A stretch of DNA of 64,000 nt from Acridotheres tristis (GCA_037013685.1 CM072888.1:8847034-8911033), one strand, 5' to 3'; positions 50,471 to 64,000 are shown, counted from the first letter of the stretch. Notes: generated by a model not told the origin, from the sequence alone. Numbers and translations are program-made.

Positions 50471-50494
50471 CCTCTGTTTTTTAATAAACAGAGG
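50471..50494. repeat. Inverted repeat with 9-bp arms
   Basis: cctctgttt (50471-50479) and aaacagagg (50486-50494) are exact reverse complements around a six-base AT loop. On the plus strand the loop and right arm form aataaa. No transcript is implied. Confidence 0.7.
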
Positions 50495-52664
50495 AATGCA
50501 CAGGAAGAAGCTTGTCAGGATCAGACTTCCTTACCACAGGCTGCATATGGAGAAATAGGGGTGTGAGATTTAAAATTTGCTATGATACAGCAGGGGAAAA
50601 TAATGATGCTCAGTTTATGCTCTAGAACTTTGAACAGACTCTGCTAAGTACTAGGGGAAGCTATTAGGCCAATAAATTGAAAATTAAATTAAAAAACAAA
50701 ACAAAACATGAAAAACATGAAAAGATAAAACACCAACAAACCATTGAGCTTTACAGTGTAATCAAAAAAACCCTACCATTTTATTTAGCCTGGATATTTA
50801 GTATTTCACATTAAATCCCCCACACTTATTTGAAAATTATATATTTCTTCTAAAGTATATGTAAAACTTTAGAATATACACCGTTATTTCTCAGAAAATA
50901 TTAAATTAATTTGTGATGATGGCTAAAAATAGTCAATAACACAAAACTGAACTGGCACTGTTTGAAAATTTTGTTAGCTATGTCATTGAAATATATTTCA
51001 ATTAAACATAACAGGTTGAATCTCATTCACGATATGAAATTTCGTTGCTTTTCATTATGACTCTCTGTGTGAAAGCAAGTGTGTCTAGGCCTACTAATTT
51101 CAGAAGCTGCATAACTGGTTTTTAATTTCATTCAACTCATTAGGTACAGGAAAAAAACACTAATTCATTTCTTATTATCTAAAACTAAAGTATGGAAAAT
51201 CTTGGATAAGCTTAAACTGGTGTATGTCATGTCACAGACACAAAATTCAATTCTGTTAGTTATAGCTTAAAATAAGATGTGGAAAATATGAAATATCAAG
51301 TATCCATTTTGCATTTTCAAACAAATTTTTGAGTATTCTCTTTCATTATTTTGGAAGTGAAACTTAGCTCTTTATCTCAAAACCCCCTTCCTCCAGATCC
51401 TGACTTGCATATAAATAGCAATATAACATGAGAACAAACAAAAAAATTAATTATTGGTCAAATACAACCTTTGAGTAAATTCCCTCTTTTCCTTTTTTCC
51501 AGTAGAACTATCATTCCCTTCTTTGAAAACCATCTCTACAACTCCTGCCAAAAGTATTTCCTAACTTGTCATGCCCTTATTTTTACTATAATCTCAGGCC
51601 TAGAGAATTCCTCATCTACTCAGTTCTCAAACATGTTTGGGATTATAGACAAAGAAATTAAATGAAGATGAGCATTAAGTAATTTTTTTTTTTGTAATGA
51701 CATGTAGATTTTTTATACTGTGCCTTACAGCATCCTAAAAGTTTTCCCAATTTTAATGCCTTTTATACTGCCTCCATTTTAAAAATTGAACAAAAAAATC
51801 AGTATTTGTCTATATAATAAATTAAAAAAAAAATCTAATATATCCAATCTAAACCTAAGCTTTATGAAATAAAGTTTTCAAACTTGCTGATTGTTTCCAT
51901 ATATCCATTTAAGTGTTTATCTTTTATTATATGTGTAGCTCTCAGAGGCTGAGGCAGGAAGCAGTGAAGCATAGCGAGAAGGCAGGAGGAGATTCTCACA
52001 TGACTAGCTCTGCTTTTCATTTCGTGTGAAACATCCCATGATAACCACGAGCTGCACAACATGCACACCCATATTTCACTTTAGACAACATCAGTATTTT
52101 GATCAGGCAACAGAATATTTAAATACATCCAAGAAACTGGATCCCTGGTGACCTGTGGTGAGGTGTCAGCACGCCTGCTGTTGGCTGACATGAGAGACTC
52201 AGCTGAGTAAATACAATCTGCTGTTTTCAGCAGAGGAAATAAAGCAGAAGGACAGACAAGTGTATTTGGCATTTGGGATATATATTAGGTCTAAACCAGG
52301 GAGGCTTTTCTCATATGTCTAAAGAGTATAAAATGAGATATTGGTATTAATGCTGGTAGAGATAAATAACTAAGGAAAAACTAACTTGATTCAAATTGTG
52401 AGATTTTAGGCCTTTGGATATCTCATTACAAATAGAGTGGGAGACATGAAAGTCCTTTTACTTTTATTTTGACTGAAATGAGTTCCCCCATACACCATTT
52501 TTAGACACAAAATAAATAGACAATAGACAGTGAAACACCTGCATCAAATGCAAGATCAATACATTACTTCCAGCTATTTCAGGGGTCATAATTAATTTTG
52601 AAGCCACTTGTTTTCTATTTCCAGTGTTAGCAAACATCTGGTTGAGACCAAAGCAGGACTTGCT

Positions 52665-52730
52665 TCATTACAGAGAGCATTCAGCAAATAAGGCTACTGC
52701 CCCAAGGAGCCTGTTGTCTAATTTATCAAA
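52665..52730 (+). mobile_element. Possible ancient amniote SINE or LINE remnant
   Basis: The phrase 'ctgccccaaggagcctg' followed by 'ttgtctaatt' resembles the widely shared amniote repeat phrase about items being counted to 'gagcttacaatctaa' in very old interspersed repeats. The match is short and from memory, so the assignment is weak. Confidence 0.25.
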
Positions 52731-55260
52731 AGGTACAGCAAGTGAGAAAGAAAACACTAACAACAACAATATACATGAAAATGAGAACTAATGGTAAGCC
52801 CAGGTAAAAATTAGAATCAATGACAATATTATGAATTATATGTAAGGAAATAGTTTCCTATGTACTAGAATATGCCACAGCTACAAATAGAAAAATAATG
52901 TCAAGCATTGTTTTTTTTCATCTGTGTAACATCATTGTACATCTCTTTCTCTTCTTATGGATCAGAGCCTGAGCACTGAAGCAGCAACCTCATCTTCTAC
53001 CAAAATGACTTTACACAGTCAAGTAAAAAAACTAATTTTCAGGGATAGTGAAGTAATAATGCAAGTCTTCCTACATTTTTAAAATCACATATGACAAAGT
53101 CCACTGTCTTTGCTGGAAATTACCTTTATCATCCTCTGCCAGACTTCTGAGAAGGAGACCTTACATAGTTAGAGACATATTCTCTCTCATTTGAAGGAAT
53201 CCTTCAACCATTTCTCATCTCTGGTGATCAGTCTTTTTCATTATCTGCATCCTCAGATCCTTGCCAATACAAAGGGAATTTCTTGAATTTGGATCATTTT
53301 GCTTTTTCTGTATCACTCACCTATATTATTGTCTCATTATTTTACAGTGTAGCTGAATGACAAACAGCAGAAGAGTTAAATCAACTTGGAAAAAAGAAGT
53401 CTCGACCATCAAGGAGTTCACCAAATGGAAGCCCACCAGTTTTTGTGGATGAATTGCATGACATAAAAACCTTACAGCTGGCCTTGAATAGGTACAGATA
53501 TCTGCAGTTTTTTCACTACTTTATTTAGACTGGCAGTGGAAAATGAGTGCTGCATCCTTCACGCTTTCTGCTCATCAGGAGATTCTTCCTGTTCTCTGAA
53601 AATCAGTGATTGGTTAATTAGACTGAAATCTGAAAAGCACTTTGTCTGGCATCACCGAGTACGAGTCTGATACTGATGCTTTCATGGTTTCTTCAGAAAA
53701 GGCAGCAGTACAAATGACAGTACAAATGCTTTCACAAAACAATGCCTTGCTGGGTGCAAGCCAGGCCCAAGTCTCTGAAGACTTTCAGCTGGCATTCTTT
53801 AGACGGAAAGCACCTCAGGGAATGGAGCTATATGAAAAATAATAGGAAAATATTTGAGAAAATTTATTAGGAAAATATCTAAGCTGATCAGATCCATCAA
53901 CTAAGGCATAAAAACTCAGATACTCTAAGAATTTCAAATAGGTTTATAAGAAATTTCTAGTACGTGATGAAATGGAGTACTTACATTAATTGCCATGTTA
54001 ATACCATATTTCGGGTGTAGAAAATGATTGAATTTGGAATGATGACCACAGTGGATAATTCTTCATTATTCATTCATTCGTAAGTCCTCTAATTCTAGCA
54101 CATTTTCAGAAGCTTCAGTAATTAATATATTTCTTAATTTTGCTAATACACTGACTTCAATACAGAAAATAATTATAACCAAATGCTAGAAAAATAGTTC
54201 AAATATTGATAAACAACACATATACATAGATCAAAGAGAAGTGAGATGAAGAGTAATTACAGCATTATGTAGTCAACAGCAGAGTAAAATTGTTTTATGA
54301 CTAAACCAGGTAAAAAATTGTGGTCTAAATTAGTGCCTTTAGTGAGTTAAAATGCAAATGTATCTTTTTGTAGTGTATTTTCTTGTTTTGTCTTCTAAAC
54401 ATGGAGTATGCATAAATAAAGCTTTCTGGAAAAATAGATAAAGTCTACTATTGCACTTTCAATTAAGTATTTTCAGAAGCCTTACATTTTCTCTGCCTGT
54501 AAATGTGTCCATCTGGCATGGAGAAATTTTTCACATAGTTATTTTCTTTTACTAAATGGTGACTAAACAACCTCTACTTGCTTATTCTCTAAGTCTTTTT
54601 CAGGATGGTGACAGTTGTTCCAGAATTGCTTTTACTCTGATTTTCATATGAGAAGTTTAGGAGTCAGAAATGAAAAATAAACTTATTGTAGCAAAGATAA
54701 TCCTTCTTATCCAGTCAGTGATAAAGAAGTTGTAAAATTCAAGTTTCTCCTGATTCCTGAAGTCTAAGAATCACAATATTTTTTAAAATTATTAATCATT
54801 CAGACTCGAAAATACCCCTTTTTACCTCCTCAACATCCCCAGCCCCTTTTATGTTCCACAGTTTTGTTTCAGTTGCTGCTTTTTTCTGGATTCCTTCATA
54901 TTTCTGACTATCCACTCTTACCTTCAATCCAGCTCTAGTCACCTGCTGAACCACATAGAAGGATTGGAATGAGCATAGGCTATCAACCCTAAACCTCTCC
55001 TTCTCTGAGCTGATTTCAAGCAGGTTTCTTCCACATGGACTGTAGTCTAATGTTTTTCAAGTCTAATTTCAGCTGTGATAGTATTACTCAGCAAAAAATA
55101 CTCAAGGCATTCCTGAAAGGGAATAAGAAACAGATCTGTAGAAATTGTGGAAGGTGTAACAATACTTTTGTAGCTCAGGATTGATTAAATCTTTGGTTTG
55201 TATTATGTCTCTGCAGGAAATGTGAGAAAATAACCTATATTAGCCAGAGTTAATAACTTC
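52731..55260. other. Non-coding stretch, nothing recognised
   Basis: Mostly AT-rich unique DNA. A 66-codon frame at 53642-53842 has ordinary amino-acid composition but no start context, splice signals or family match that I can support. Confidence 0.55.
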
Positions 55261-55410
55261 TTTTCTGTTTTGGTTTGGTTTGGGGTTTTGTTTGGTATTT
55301 TCTGTTTGGTGGTTTTTTGTTTGGGTTTTTTGTTTGTTTTTTTGTTTTGATTTGTTTTGGGGGGCTTTTTTTGGTTGGTTGGTTGGTTTTTGTTTGTTTG
55401 TATTTTTTTT
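55261..55410 (+). repeat. G/T-rich low-complexity tract
   Basis: About 150 bases are made almost only of T and G: tggtttggtttggggttttg, later ttttggggggc and a ggttggttggttggt run. The 126-codon minus-strand frame over it (55203-55583) is Lys/Asn/Pro/Thr repeat sequence from this composition. Confidence 0.93.
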
Positions 55411-58400
55411 CTGAGAGGTTTTGATTTTCCTATCCTACCTGACACAACGAGAAAGGATAGCTGGAGGATAGAAGTAAACATATTGTTCAAGACAGGGAAA
55501 ATGTAATGTTCTGGCACAAGAACTGTTGTTTTGTTGACAGCAAGTATTACCCTCTTTGGAAACACTGACTTGTAAGATAACAAAAATAAAATTCTTTGGG
55601 CTACCTCTTATTCAGATGTTGTGTCCCACTTTTTTCTAACCTCTTCAGAGGAAATCCCAGACTTTCCTGCGTGGGAAGGAATGTCTGTCTCCTTTCGCCT
55701 ATACTTGGTTTACTGAGCTTTTGACCCTGCAGTTCAGCACTGTATCCTGCAGCACAGCAGCTCATGTTTTGCACATTCAGACATCACACTGCCCCAGTGT
55801 TTTTTAGGCTTGCTTCTGCACCGGCTGGAATAAGTAAGGAGTAAGAGTAAATAAGTAACTATGAAAAAAAAAGAGATTACAGGAAAATTGAAGCCTTATG
55901 GAATTAGCAAATTGGCATGTGCTCTTTAATAGGTTGCAGAAAAAAAGAAACAGTGTTTGGGTGGAGATGGGAGAACTACACAGAGAGCAGGGAGGAAATA
56001 TCTGGCACTCTGAAAGGACTGAGGAAAATTTCAGCAAAGGAGATGGATGTGGAAGGCTGCAAGGATTCCCTGAAAAAAGTGGTGATGGAAAGATTGTGTG
56101 TAAAGGATTTGAAGCGGGAGAAATGCAGAGGGAGTGATCATTGGTGTGTGCAGACAACCTGGCAAAAGGAATTTTAAAAGCCTGTACCTTTCAATAGGTC
56201 ATTTATATTTACCAAAAGGCTGTGACCCTCAACCACTTTCTATGTGAATATGCCAGTGATATAATTGGTTTATTTTTTCAATATGAAGATATAATTATGA
56301 ATGGAATTTAGGGCCCTATATTTCCAAGATGTGGGATTTTTTTATGCCAAAGTGTAATAATAAGATCCATCCAATATTCAGGTATAAATCCATTTCCCCT
56401 TTTAATATTTGTACATTCATTTGTGGAATCAGTGGATGCAGCAGGATTTTATCCAAAGGCAAAGTAACATTATTAAAAAGACTAAGCTTCCATAGGCTGG
56501 AAGGACTGTTTGAAACCACAGAAAACTAAATAAGCTTCACTGTTTATTCATTGGGTCAAACCTGCAGGCATGAAAACTGTATTAAATTGCATCCTTAATT
56601 TTTAATTTCTCTACTATCCTTCAATATATTAAAAATCACACTATCTTTTTCTGGAACAACAGTCATCAACATGTGTAGTAAAAGAGTATACTTGAATGTT
56701 AGAATTTGAACAAACAAACAAACAAACAAGGCTTCTGTGACAAAATAGAATCTGTGCAAACCAGTTTTGGTTTACATCTCAAGAAGATATTTGTATGCCT
56801 TAAACAGCAAAAATATGAACAAAGCAATGAAGTCTAGTTCTGAAAATGCCCATTCTTTTGTAACTTGCTCCAACAGTGAAAGAAGGTTAAAATTTCTTTT
56901 TACCTTTTAGACTAGCCCTTGTCACCTGCATTCCATCTTGCATCAAGAAAAGAAAATGACTGGAGTGCAGCAGGCAGAAAAGCAACTGCTTTTTGTGTTT
57001 TCACTGCAGTGTACTGTACAAAATTTCCGGGGTCTCTTCCATTGCTAAAGGAATTGACTTAGAGATTGTCACAACACTGCAGCCTTTTTTCTCCCACCAA
57101 GCACATTGGAGTTATCAAACAAAAGATTTGAGATTACAGCCTTCTGAAGAAGAAAATTAAACCCTTACAGAGAAGCATATGCTACAACATTATACATTCT
57201 CAGTGTACACTGTGCTGTGCATGGCCAGCTGTAACAGGAAAACTGCTTATTTTAACATTACACACTGGTCTTTGGTGCAGTGTCATCGCATACCAACATC
57301 TGCCTTTCCTCCTCTCTCTGCACTGTTTGCCACAGCCACCTCATATGCCTACTTACTGACATTCTCTGCTCCCTGTAAGTAGCTTTTGCTGAGGGAATAT
57401 GCATAGCTTTCTGTTTGTTTACATGCACTAAACACTTCATAAGCACAGTTGCCCCTGAGCACAATTCAATTTTCTCAAACAACCTTGGTACTTGAGTTAC
57501 TAGTTACTATAGAGATCATTTTCACTCCTTATTGCACCAAAAAAAAAAAAACAAAAACAAAAAACAACAAATTTGTATTAAACCATAATATTTTGAGCAA
57601 GTGTTACAATGGGGAAAACTCTACATATGAAAGCATGTGAGAGGGAGAGAGTTTGCCCATTGTTTTCAATAGTTGTAAGGAAATTATTCTGCTTTTTCTG
57701 CTGTAGTGATATACAGCAAAGAACATTGTTCACAGTCCAGGACAGCCGTGAAACAACTGATATTTATAAATTCTAATGCACATTGAAGAATTAGAGGTTA
57801 CACACACCCCAAACTGGACACCCAAATCTACTGAATATACTTAAGCTTAATTTCTCTGCATGTCCATTACCCATCTGCAAAATGAAGATAATAAAATCCC
57901 TTAACCTTATGAGGATTTTGAGAATATAAAGTAATGTCTGACATTATATTAATGAGTTCCATTTAGAAAATAGCATAGAAAAATCAATAATTTCTGCTTA
58001 AAGAGTGCATCTGAATAGTTTGAAGCCAATAAGGCATGTCCACTACACACTGAACAAGGACAAGAGAACAAAATACTGAATACTTCTGATTAAGGAAGTA
58101 CCATCTCTGACTGATGGAGCCAGGGATCCCATATAAAAAATATATTCTGTGTAATGTAATTAAAGACCATTATAATGCCAAACAAAGGCTGCATGGGGAA
58201 TTTTAATTTTAATGTTTTCTAATTTAAATGCTTGACTTTGTGACCTTAATTTTTTTTTTAATATAATTTTCTAGATATAATAATAATACTTAATTGAGTA
58301 GGAAGAGAGATATTAAAGGGCTATGCAAGTTTTTCATTTGTGACCTGAAAGGCAAGGGCCCCTGGACAAGAAAAAAGAGAGTCTTGAAGCTGGCTGACAT

Positions 58401-61400
58401 TTCAGAGACACTGATGAGGCAGTACTGCTTCTGTGAGAAGATATGCAAAGGCACAAGTGTAAGACAAAGAGCTTTTCAGTCTTCTGATTTTTCAGTATAT
58501 ATAACAATGACATATGAAATATATACTATTTTTTCTTCCCAACCATGTCACATTTGGTCAGACTCCTGATGCTCCATTTGAAAGTAAGCAAAGTTTACTC
58601 ACACCCCACAGTCTCTCATAAACAACGTGTTTTTCAACAAGGTTTTTCCTGAGCAGGAATAATTGTAGTTCATCATCAGTTTTTGTTACTTTTTTAGTAA
58701 TGGGACATAGCTTTTGCTTGTGTCTTGGAGTGTTCCTCAACAGTTGATAATTGGATCTTACAGAGGAGCTTTCTAGAATTCATTACTAGTATCAGAACTT
58801 CTAATATATTGTAGTTTTGTTTTTTTTTTTTTTTTTTGTATCACCACGAAAATGTGATCTCATTGCAAAAAAAGGGAGGTAAAAAGGGGAATCAGCTCAC
58901 TTCTTAGTGGCTGTTATATTTCAAGTAATATAGAAAGTGAAAACATCTTAGTTTTAAATTTTCTTATACATTTCAAGATAACAAATTATTACTTTGTGGG
59001 ACAAAAAAATGAAATCCACAGTTATTTTACTCTGTGGTGCTTAAAATTCAGATGGAGCTTTAAATAGAAGCAGATATTTAACAAAGGAGTCTCAAAGCTA
59101 TTTCTCAAATGTGCCTGGTATTTACAATACTTTCTATATTTCTAGCACCTTCAAATGCCAACAGCATATTGTTTTTTGCACTTGTTTCAGAACAGTACTT
59201 TGTATATTAACTAAGGATCAAGCCTAATTTTGGCTCCTGGCACACCACTGCTAGCTCCAGACAAACTGAGAAGATCATATAGCTTAGAGAACCAAAGGCT
59301 GGGGCACATCTGTTCTCCAGGCACAGTCAGCACATGGCTGTGTGAAGAGCTGTGTCAAGACTAACACAGTGGTGCTGCACATTACATGAAAAGAAGCCTT
59401 CAGTGCTTTTTGAGATACAAAATATAGTCAAAACCTCTTTATTCCCTGTCCTGCATCCCTCACCCAACTGCTATTCCAATAACCAGTATGGCTCATTCTT
59501 TATGAATTCCCCGCACTAAAATACACAGAGATTCTTGCACTGTGAATCTACCCTAATAGCAAAACAGAATTGGGACAAACATTACAGAATGAAAACCTGT
59601 TTGATCTGGCAGAAGGAGAACCCAGATTTGGATTGGGGTGAACTCAGTCTAGCCAGGAACAAATCCAGCTCCAAGAAGCACCAAAAACATAATGTCCACA
59701 TCTGAATGAATTTCACAACATGTGTCCCCTAACAATTCTGTGCCCCAAGATTAGTATTTACATTAACAGACACTGCTGAGGTAGGAGAATTCCCTAAAGG
59801 ATCTGACAGCATATGCTGAAGAGAATATTATATTTGAACATCCACATCTCTCCTGGTTCTAGAGACTGGAAAAGGGGACTTGGGAAATATCCTAAATATT
59901 ACAGAAATTATACAGTGGACACATAAAGACCCCTGTATAACTATACACCAACTTGTGTCAATGTAGACATAAATTTAGGGCTTGCAGCTTTGAACAAAAT
60001 TAATATCCAAAAGACATCTTGAATTTCTTCCAAGTAGTTAAATATTACTAAGATGTTTAATGTTTCTCTTCCAGGAAAAGAGCAGATGCAGCTTTCAAAC
60101 TTCAACAGTCATGAACAGTTTAGAAAGTTCCTGTAAAATATAACAAAATATAACAAAGTATCATGGCAAAATCCTTAAAAGTCAAGTAAAACCACCATAT
60201 CCTCAAAGAACGAAAACTCTTGTTATTTTGACTCCTGATAGACAAATTCCATGCTGATCCACATGAGATACATAGAGAAGAAGATAATGTAGGAATTGCT
60301 AAGGATAGCTGAACTCCAATTAGATTCAGTACCATTCAGTAGATCATATTGAGTGATTTTGACTTTGCACTGCTTGGAAGAAAATAACAGAAGACTTAAG
60401 ATGCTGTTAATTAATCTCTTAGCCTAATCTGATTCTGTTAGTGAGTAGTGTGAACAAGGTGGAAAAAGGCTGGACTAAAAGCCAGAGCATTTAGAGAGAT
60501 AATCCTGGTTTTGTTAATAATTCCTGAATATCCTTAAGTCCTTCTCCTAATCTTTTTACAACTCAGCCTTCCCATCACTTAAAAGATACCAGAATAGTTA
60601 CTCACCTGGTTTTTACACCTGCAATATGGCTCTGAAAAGACAATGTTACAACATAAGTACTATATATTTCCTTTCAAATTTCTGTACTGTTTCCTATTCA
60701 GGAAAAGCTTGTTGGTTTTTTTTTTTTCCATAATGATAAAAATTATGTGACAACAGAAGTTGTACTCTATGAATAGCTGAAGACTCTAGAACACCTGGTT
60801 TTATTTAAGGCAACTCAAGAAGCAGTTCATGACAAAATCATTTAATACAGTTTGTGAGTTAGATATTTATGCAATTAAAACTATCAAGTAAGTGAGTAGA
60901 ATACAGTTTTCAGAAGTTTTTAAAGCCAAAATCACACAATATTCTGCAGGCAGTTTGAAATCTTGGTGTGACTATCAGAGTTCAAACCCAAACGTTGCAT
61001 CTGCACATTTATTTCTTGCTGCTCTATTTCTATTCTGCTGTGTAAGAGGAAGATTTCGTTATAATGATATGATGCAGAAATTTTACAATGACTGATGATT
61101 AATACAAATTCTATTAATTAGGAGCACAATCATGTAGTTTGAAAACCAGCTAAAAGGATATAGAGCTAAAAAAAGGAGAAAGGTCTTGGCATTTGTGTGA
61201 GGATTTAAAAATTTGTTTTAATATTTAAAGTCCCGTAATAAGAAATTAATAGGATATTTGTGACATTTATAATTGATAACAGGCTGCAAAGATCTGTAGT
61301 CAATAATGAAGATGAAAAAAATGTATAAAAGAGATCTAGTCACGTTGGAAACCTGGGCAGATAAATGAGAATTTCTTGTGAGATGGTGCACCTACAGAAT

Positions 61401-62540
61401 ATACCCCAATTGTAGGAAAAGGTTTTTTAGAAATATTTTTTATTAAATGTCAGATGTGATTTCAATGAGATTGGATCCAAATACCACCAGTTGCTCCAAT
61501 TTTGTTTTTCCCCCGTTTATCATGCGGATGCATTCACAAAGGTTTATTTGAGTGAAAACCAATAGATAAAGCTATCCTTAAAAAAAACAAAAAATAGTTA
61601 ATAACACAAAAATATAAAGCAAACCAAACCAATAATCTCCACAAAAGGTCCTTCCTTATGGTTCCAGCATTCAAACTTGGTAATGTAAGATGACTAGATA
61701 AGGATACCAAAATCACTTTAATTATGCCTTTCCTACCTATGATCACCATCTTCTCCAGGAATGACACATATCTAACTCTTACTGCTTACACAATCCACTC
61801 AATTATATTTATGGCAAAATTAATCTATAAACATGATGAAATGGTTACATTATTAGCATTTAGTTTTGCACTTATTGTCCACAATTAATTAGAGCAACAA
61901 AAATACATACTACTTTATCAAAAAGTATAACTCCTCCTTATCCCTCTTCTAATAAATAAAGGTACTATATATTTTTGTGTATATTATTCAATTAATTTAT
62001 TTAGTAATAATTAATTACTTAATAATATTAGCCAACTATTTGGATATACATTTATTTTACTAAAAATAAAAAGAAATGCAGGGTCACTAAGTAAATTAAT
62101 ATTCATCTCTGAAAACAACAATGGGATTCAAATTAGAAATGCAAATGATCAAAACTAACTAGATGAAGTCTGTATATTTTCTAAGGTCTTATGTGCACAG
62201 TAAAATCAGATTGTGTATATTGTGCTGACATGCCTAAATGGAGTTGTTCAGAGTCTTGCTCTAAATGTGTCTTTTCCACCCTGTGGGAATCTACAGCCTA
62301 AATAATGGCATATAACACTGATAACAGCACAATACAGTGTGTTGTGTTGGTCTTTCTGCTCAATTGTATGCTTTAATTCTGGTTCCCATTTTGAAAACCT
62401 TTTAAAGATCATTTCATTTTCAAAACACTAGCTGAGCAACAATCAATTACATATTTTGTGTTTACTTTTGACCAGAGTTTTAGACTTTATTGACAGAATT
62501 TTGTTTTCTCCTTAGCAAAGCAGGTAATCAATTAAAGCAT
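55411..62540. other. AT-rich non-coding stretch
   Basis: No gene or transposon is recognised in about 7 kb. Exceptions in composition are 55600-56170 (richer in G+C, with overlapping open frames) and 59220-59400. A T18 run lies at 58820-58837. A 91-codon frame at 58294-58569 begins at a non-ATG codon and has no recognisable domain. Confidence 0.55.
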
Positions 62541-62660
62541 TTGTTGCTTAACAGCAACAAAACCGATTGTTTTCCAGCCTAATTTTTAAAATGTCAGAGA
62601 AACATTTGAAAGACATTATCTGAATTACTATTTTATACAGGGTGCTGGGAGATTAATGCA
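62500..62660. promoter_or_regulatory. Candidate conserved non-coding element with hairpin
   Basis: The segment contains ggtaatcaattaaag, a perfect 8-bp inverted repeat (ttgttgct at 62541-62548, agcaacaa at 62553-62560, loop taac), a retained CpG (accgattg) and ggagattaatgc. It is repeat-free and unlike its AT-rich neighbours. Constraint can only be judged by alignment. Confidence 0.22.
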
Positions 62661-64000
62661 ATGTCAAGGCAAGGCAATAAGCTACATGTTGTTGATTGGT
62701 TTTCTCAGTACCTTAGGAATTTTTGGACTTTTCTAAGCCTAACACTTAGAAGATTGCATTGTTTTTATCAATTTATTAAACCAAAAAGAAACCTGTTTCT
62801 ATTAGGTATACTTAACTTTGATGCAACAAACATCAAGAAGAAAGGAACAATTGACTTCATTTTTTTTGAAACTCATTTCAAAATCTGCACCATATTTCTT
62901 TAAGATCCTTTCACATTATATACCCATAAGATGCTGGGTTTGTTTCAAAGGAGTTTTTTCTTCAGTATTTTTTTTGTTTGTTTTTAGCAGAAAGCTTTTT
63001 TCTTATTTATCCTTTTTCTAGTGACATAACTATATCCTCATATTACTATTTCATTCACTTCTATAAAATTATCTCATCACCTACTGTTTCATCAGCTGTT
63101 ACTTAAGACAGATAATTTGTTAGGAAAGAATAATCAGGGACAGAATACTGCTAGCACAGCACTGTTATATGTTCCCACCTGAAGAGCTGTGAAATTTATT
63201 ATAAAAGCAGGTAGACTACAAAAAGCAATCTTCAGTTGTTTTCCAACACTTTTAATTTATATGTAAAATATTTATAACTTTTCATAATTACAATGCTATC
63301 TTACGGTAACTACCAGAAATATCAGGATTTGGATACATAAGGGATTGCACCTGATTGGAAGTGCTGGGCTCATCAGAAATGGCTTTCAGAAATTAAAGTT
63401 TTCAAAGAATTTATATATATATACATATATACAAATATATATATATATGCTATATCTGACACCATTGTTGCCCACAATTGTCAAATCACTCACTAGTAAG
63501 AAGTCTGCTGTATTCATGCTGAGCTTCAGATTTGATTTTTTTTTCTATAAAATCAAATGTAAATTGCTGAATACATTGATTCAGTAGTGAAATAATATTG
63601 TTTATTTAGTTTATAAAATGCACATTTAATGTCTGGCTTGTACTGAATCCAATGACATTGTATGAATTTTTTTTCCATCTGAATGGACATAACTGCAATA
63701 AGAATGTCACTTACGGGAATATTTCCTAAAACAATTATAAAATATTTCTTTGAAATTTATTTTGCACAATATTATTTTGTATACAATTAAATCAAAATAT
63801 GTATGGATCTATCAAAGGAATATTTTAAAGAAACAAGGCGTGTTTATTACTTTTCACTAAATTAGGAAGATGACATTGAAGAAAAGCTAAGTCCCCATCT
63901 TTTGAAGCATTTCAGTGGCTGTTTTAAACAATTTTTGATGTCTGATCTACCAAGGATAACTTTCATTAAAGAAAGAAAGCCTAGTAGTTCTGTTTGAGCT
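62661..64000. other. AT-rich non-coding stretch to window end
   Basis: No gene or transposon is recognised. An alternating (AT)n and (AC/AT) run lies at about 63411-63447. Confidence 0.6.
63411..63447 (+). repeat. Imperfect (AT)n microsatellite
   Basis: The run of alternating at with two interruptions (acat, acaa) ends atatatatatatatgc. It gave rise to a Tyr/Ile-rich stretch in an 80-codon chance frame. Confidence 0.9.

Larger units (their letters stand above)
47393..52659. other. AT-rich non-coding stretch
   Basis: No gene or transposon is recognised over more than 5 kb. Contained items are the candidate regulatory segment at 48380-48610, an A22 run at 49404-49425 and a 9-bp-arm hairpin at 50471-50494. 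CpG-bearing sequence at 51930-52080 matches nothing I know. Confidence 0.55.

Noticed and set aside
53642..53842. 66-codon frame with protein-like composition
   Set aside because: It is short and has no family match, good initiation context or flanking splice signals that I could defend.
55203..55583. 126-codon minus-strand frame rich in Lys/Asn/Pro
   Set aside because: Its distinctive part is the complement of the G/T-rich tract and has no protein family character.
58294..58569. 91-codon basic frame that could be a small exon
   Set aside because: It starts at a non-ATG codon, shows no recognised domain, and I see no convincing splice acceptor and donor pair.

Overview
This window looks like about 64 kb of a bird nuclear genome, most likely from a neoavian or passerine species. 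The evidence is the repeat content. There are several fragments of CR1, the dominant avian non-LTR retrotransposon, on both strands and of different ages. There are also solo or partial LTRs that resemble the endogenous-retrovirus LTRs abundant in songbirds. Simple G/T-rich tracts and a long (TTTC)n tract are typical of vertebrate intergenic or intronic DNA. The sequence is AT-rich (roughly one third G+C by eye) and visibly CpG-poor. No bacterial-type gene organisation is present. Family identifications rest on remembered consensus features, not on a database search.

I find no host protein-coding gene, no exon I can defend, and no tRNA or rRNA. The open frames are short, lack recognisable domains and are mostly chance frames. 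The longest, about 150-197 codons near 24.5-25.1 kb, are translations of the (TTTC)n microsatellite. The window is therefore a gene desert or the inside of a very large intron.

Layout: 1-7.7 kb is AT-rich unique DNA with one old CR1 scrap (2.36-2.58 kb) and a compact perfect hairpin (5.79 kb). At 7.70-8.25 kb lies the best CR1 3' end. At 9.64-10.23 kb lies a nearly full-length solo LTR with TATA-like and polyadenylation signals. From 10.2 to 24.4 kb there is mostly unique sequence, with one AT-rich stretch near 13.2-13.5 kb that reads like a conserved non-coding element. At 24.47-25.02 kb a short (ATC)n run is followed by a very long TTTC tract. At 25.97-26.34 kb there is an old CR1 on the minus strand. 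At 27.84-28.35 kb two unrelated LTRs lie side by side in opposite orientation. At 31.7 kb there is a heptamer AT repeat. At 36.78 kb there is a short minus-strand scrap of the same LTR type as at 9.64 kb. At 37.78-38.02 kb there is an internally deleted CR1. At 42.6-43.6 kb low-complexity features cluster: a direct duplication, a perfect palindrome, a G/T-rich tract and a T36 run. At 44.70-44.92 kb there is a decayed piece of CR1 reverse transcriptase on the minus strand. From 45 to 64 kb there is AT-rich unique DNA with A/C- and G/T-rich tracts and possible regulatory elements near 48.4-48.6 and 62.5-62.7 kb.

No genes are seen working together. Functional content, if any, would be regulatory: LTR-derived promoter or polyadenylation signals and candidate conserved non-coding elements. 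I did not find a convincing undescribed system. The findings below are modest and are scored that way.
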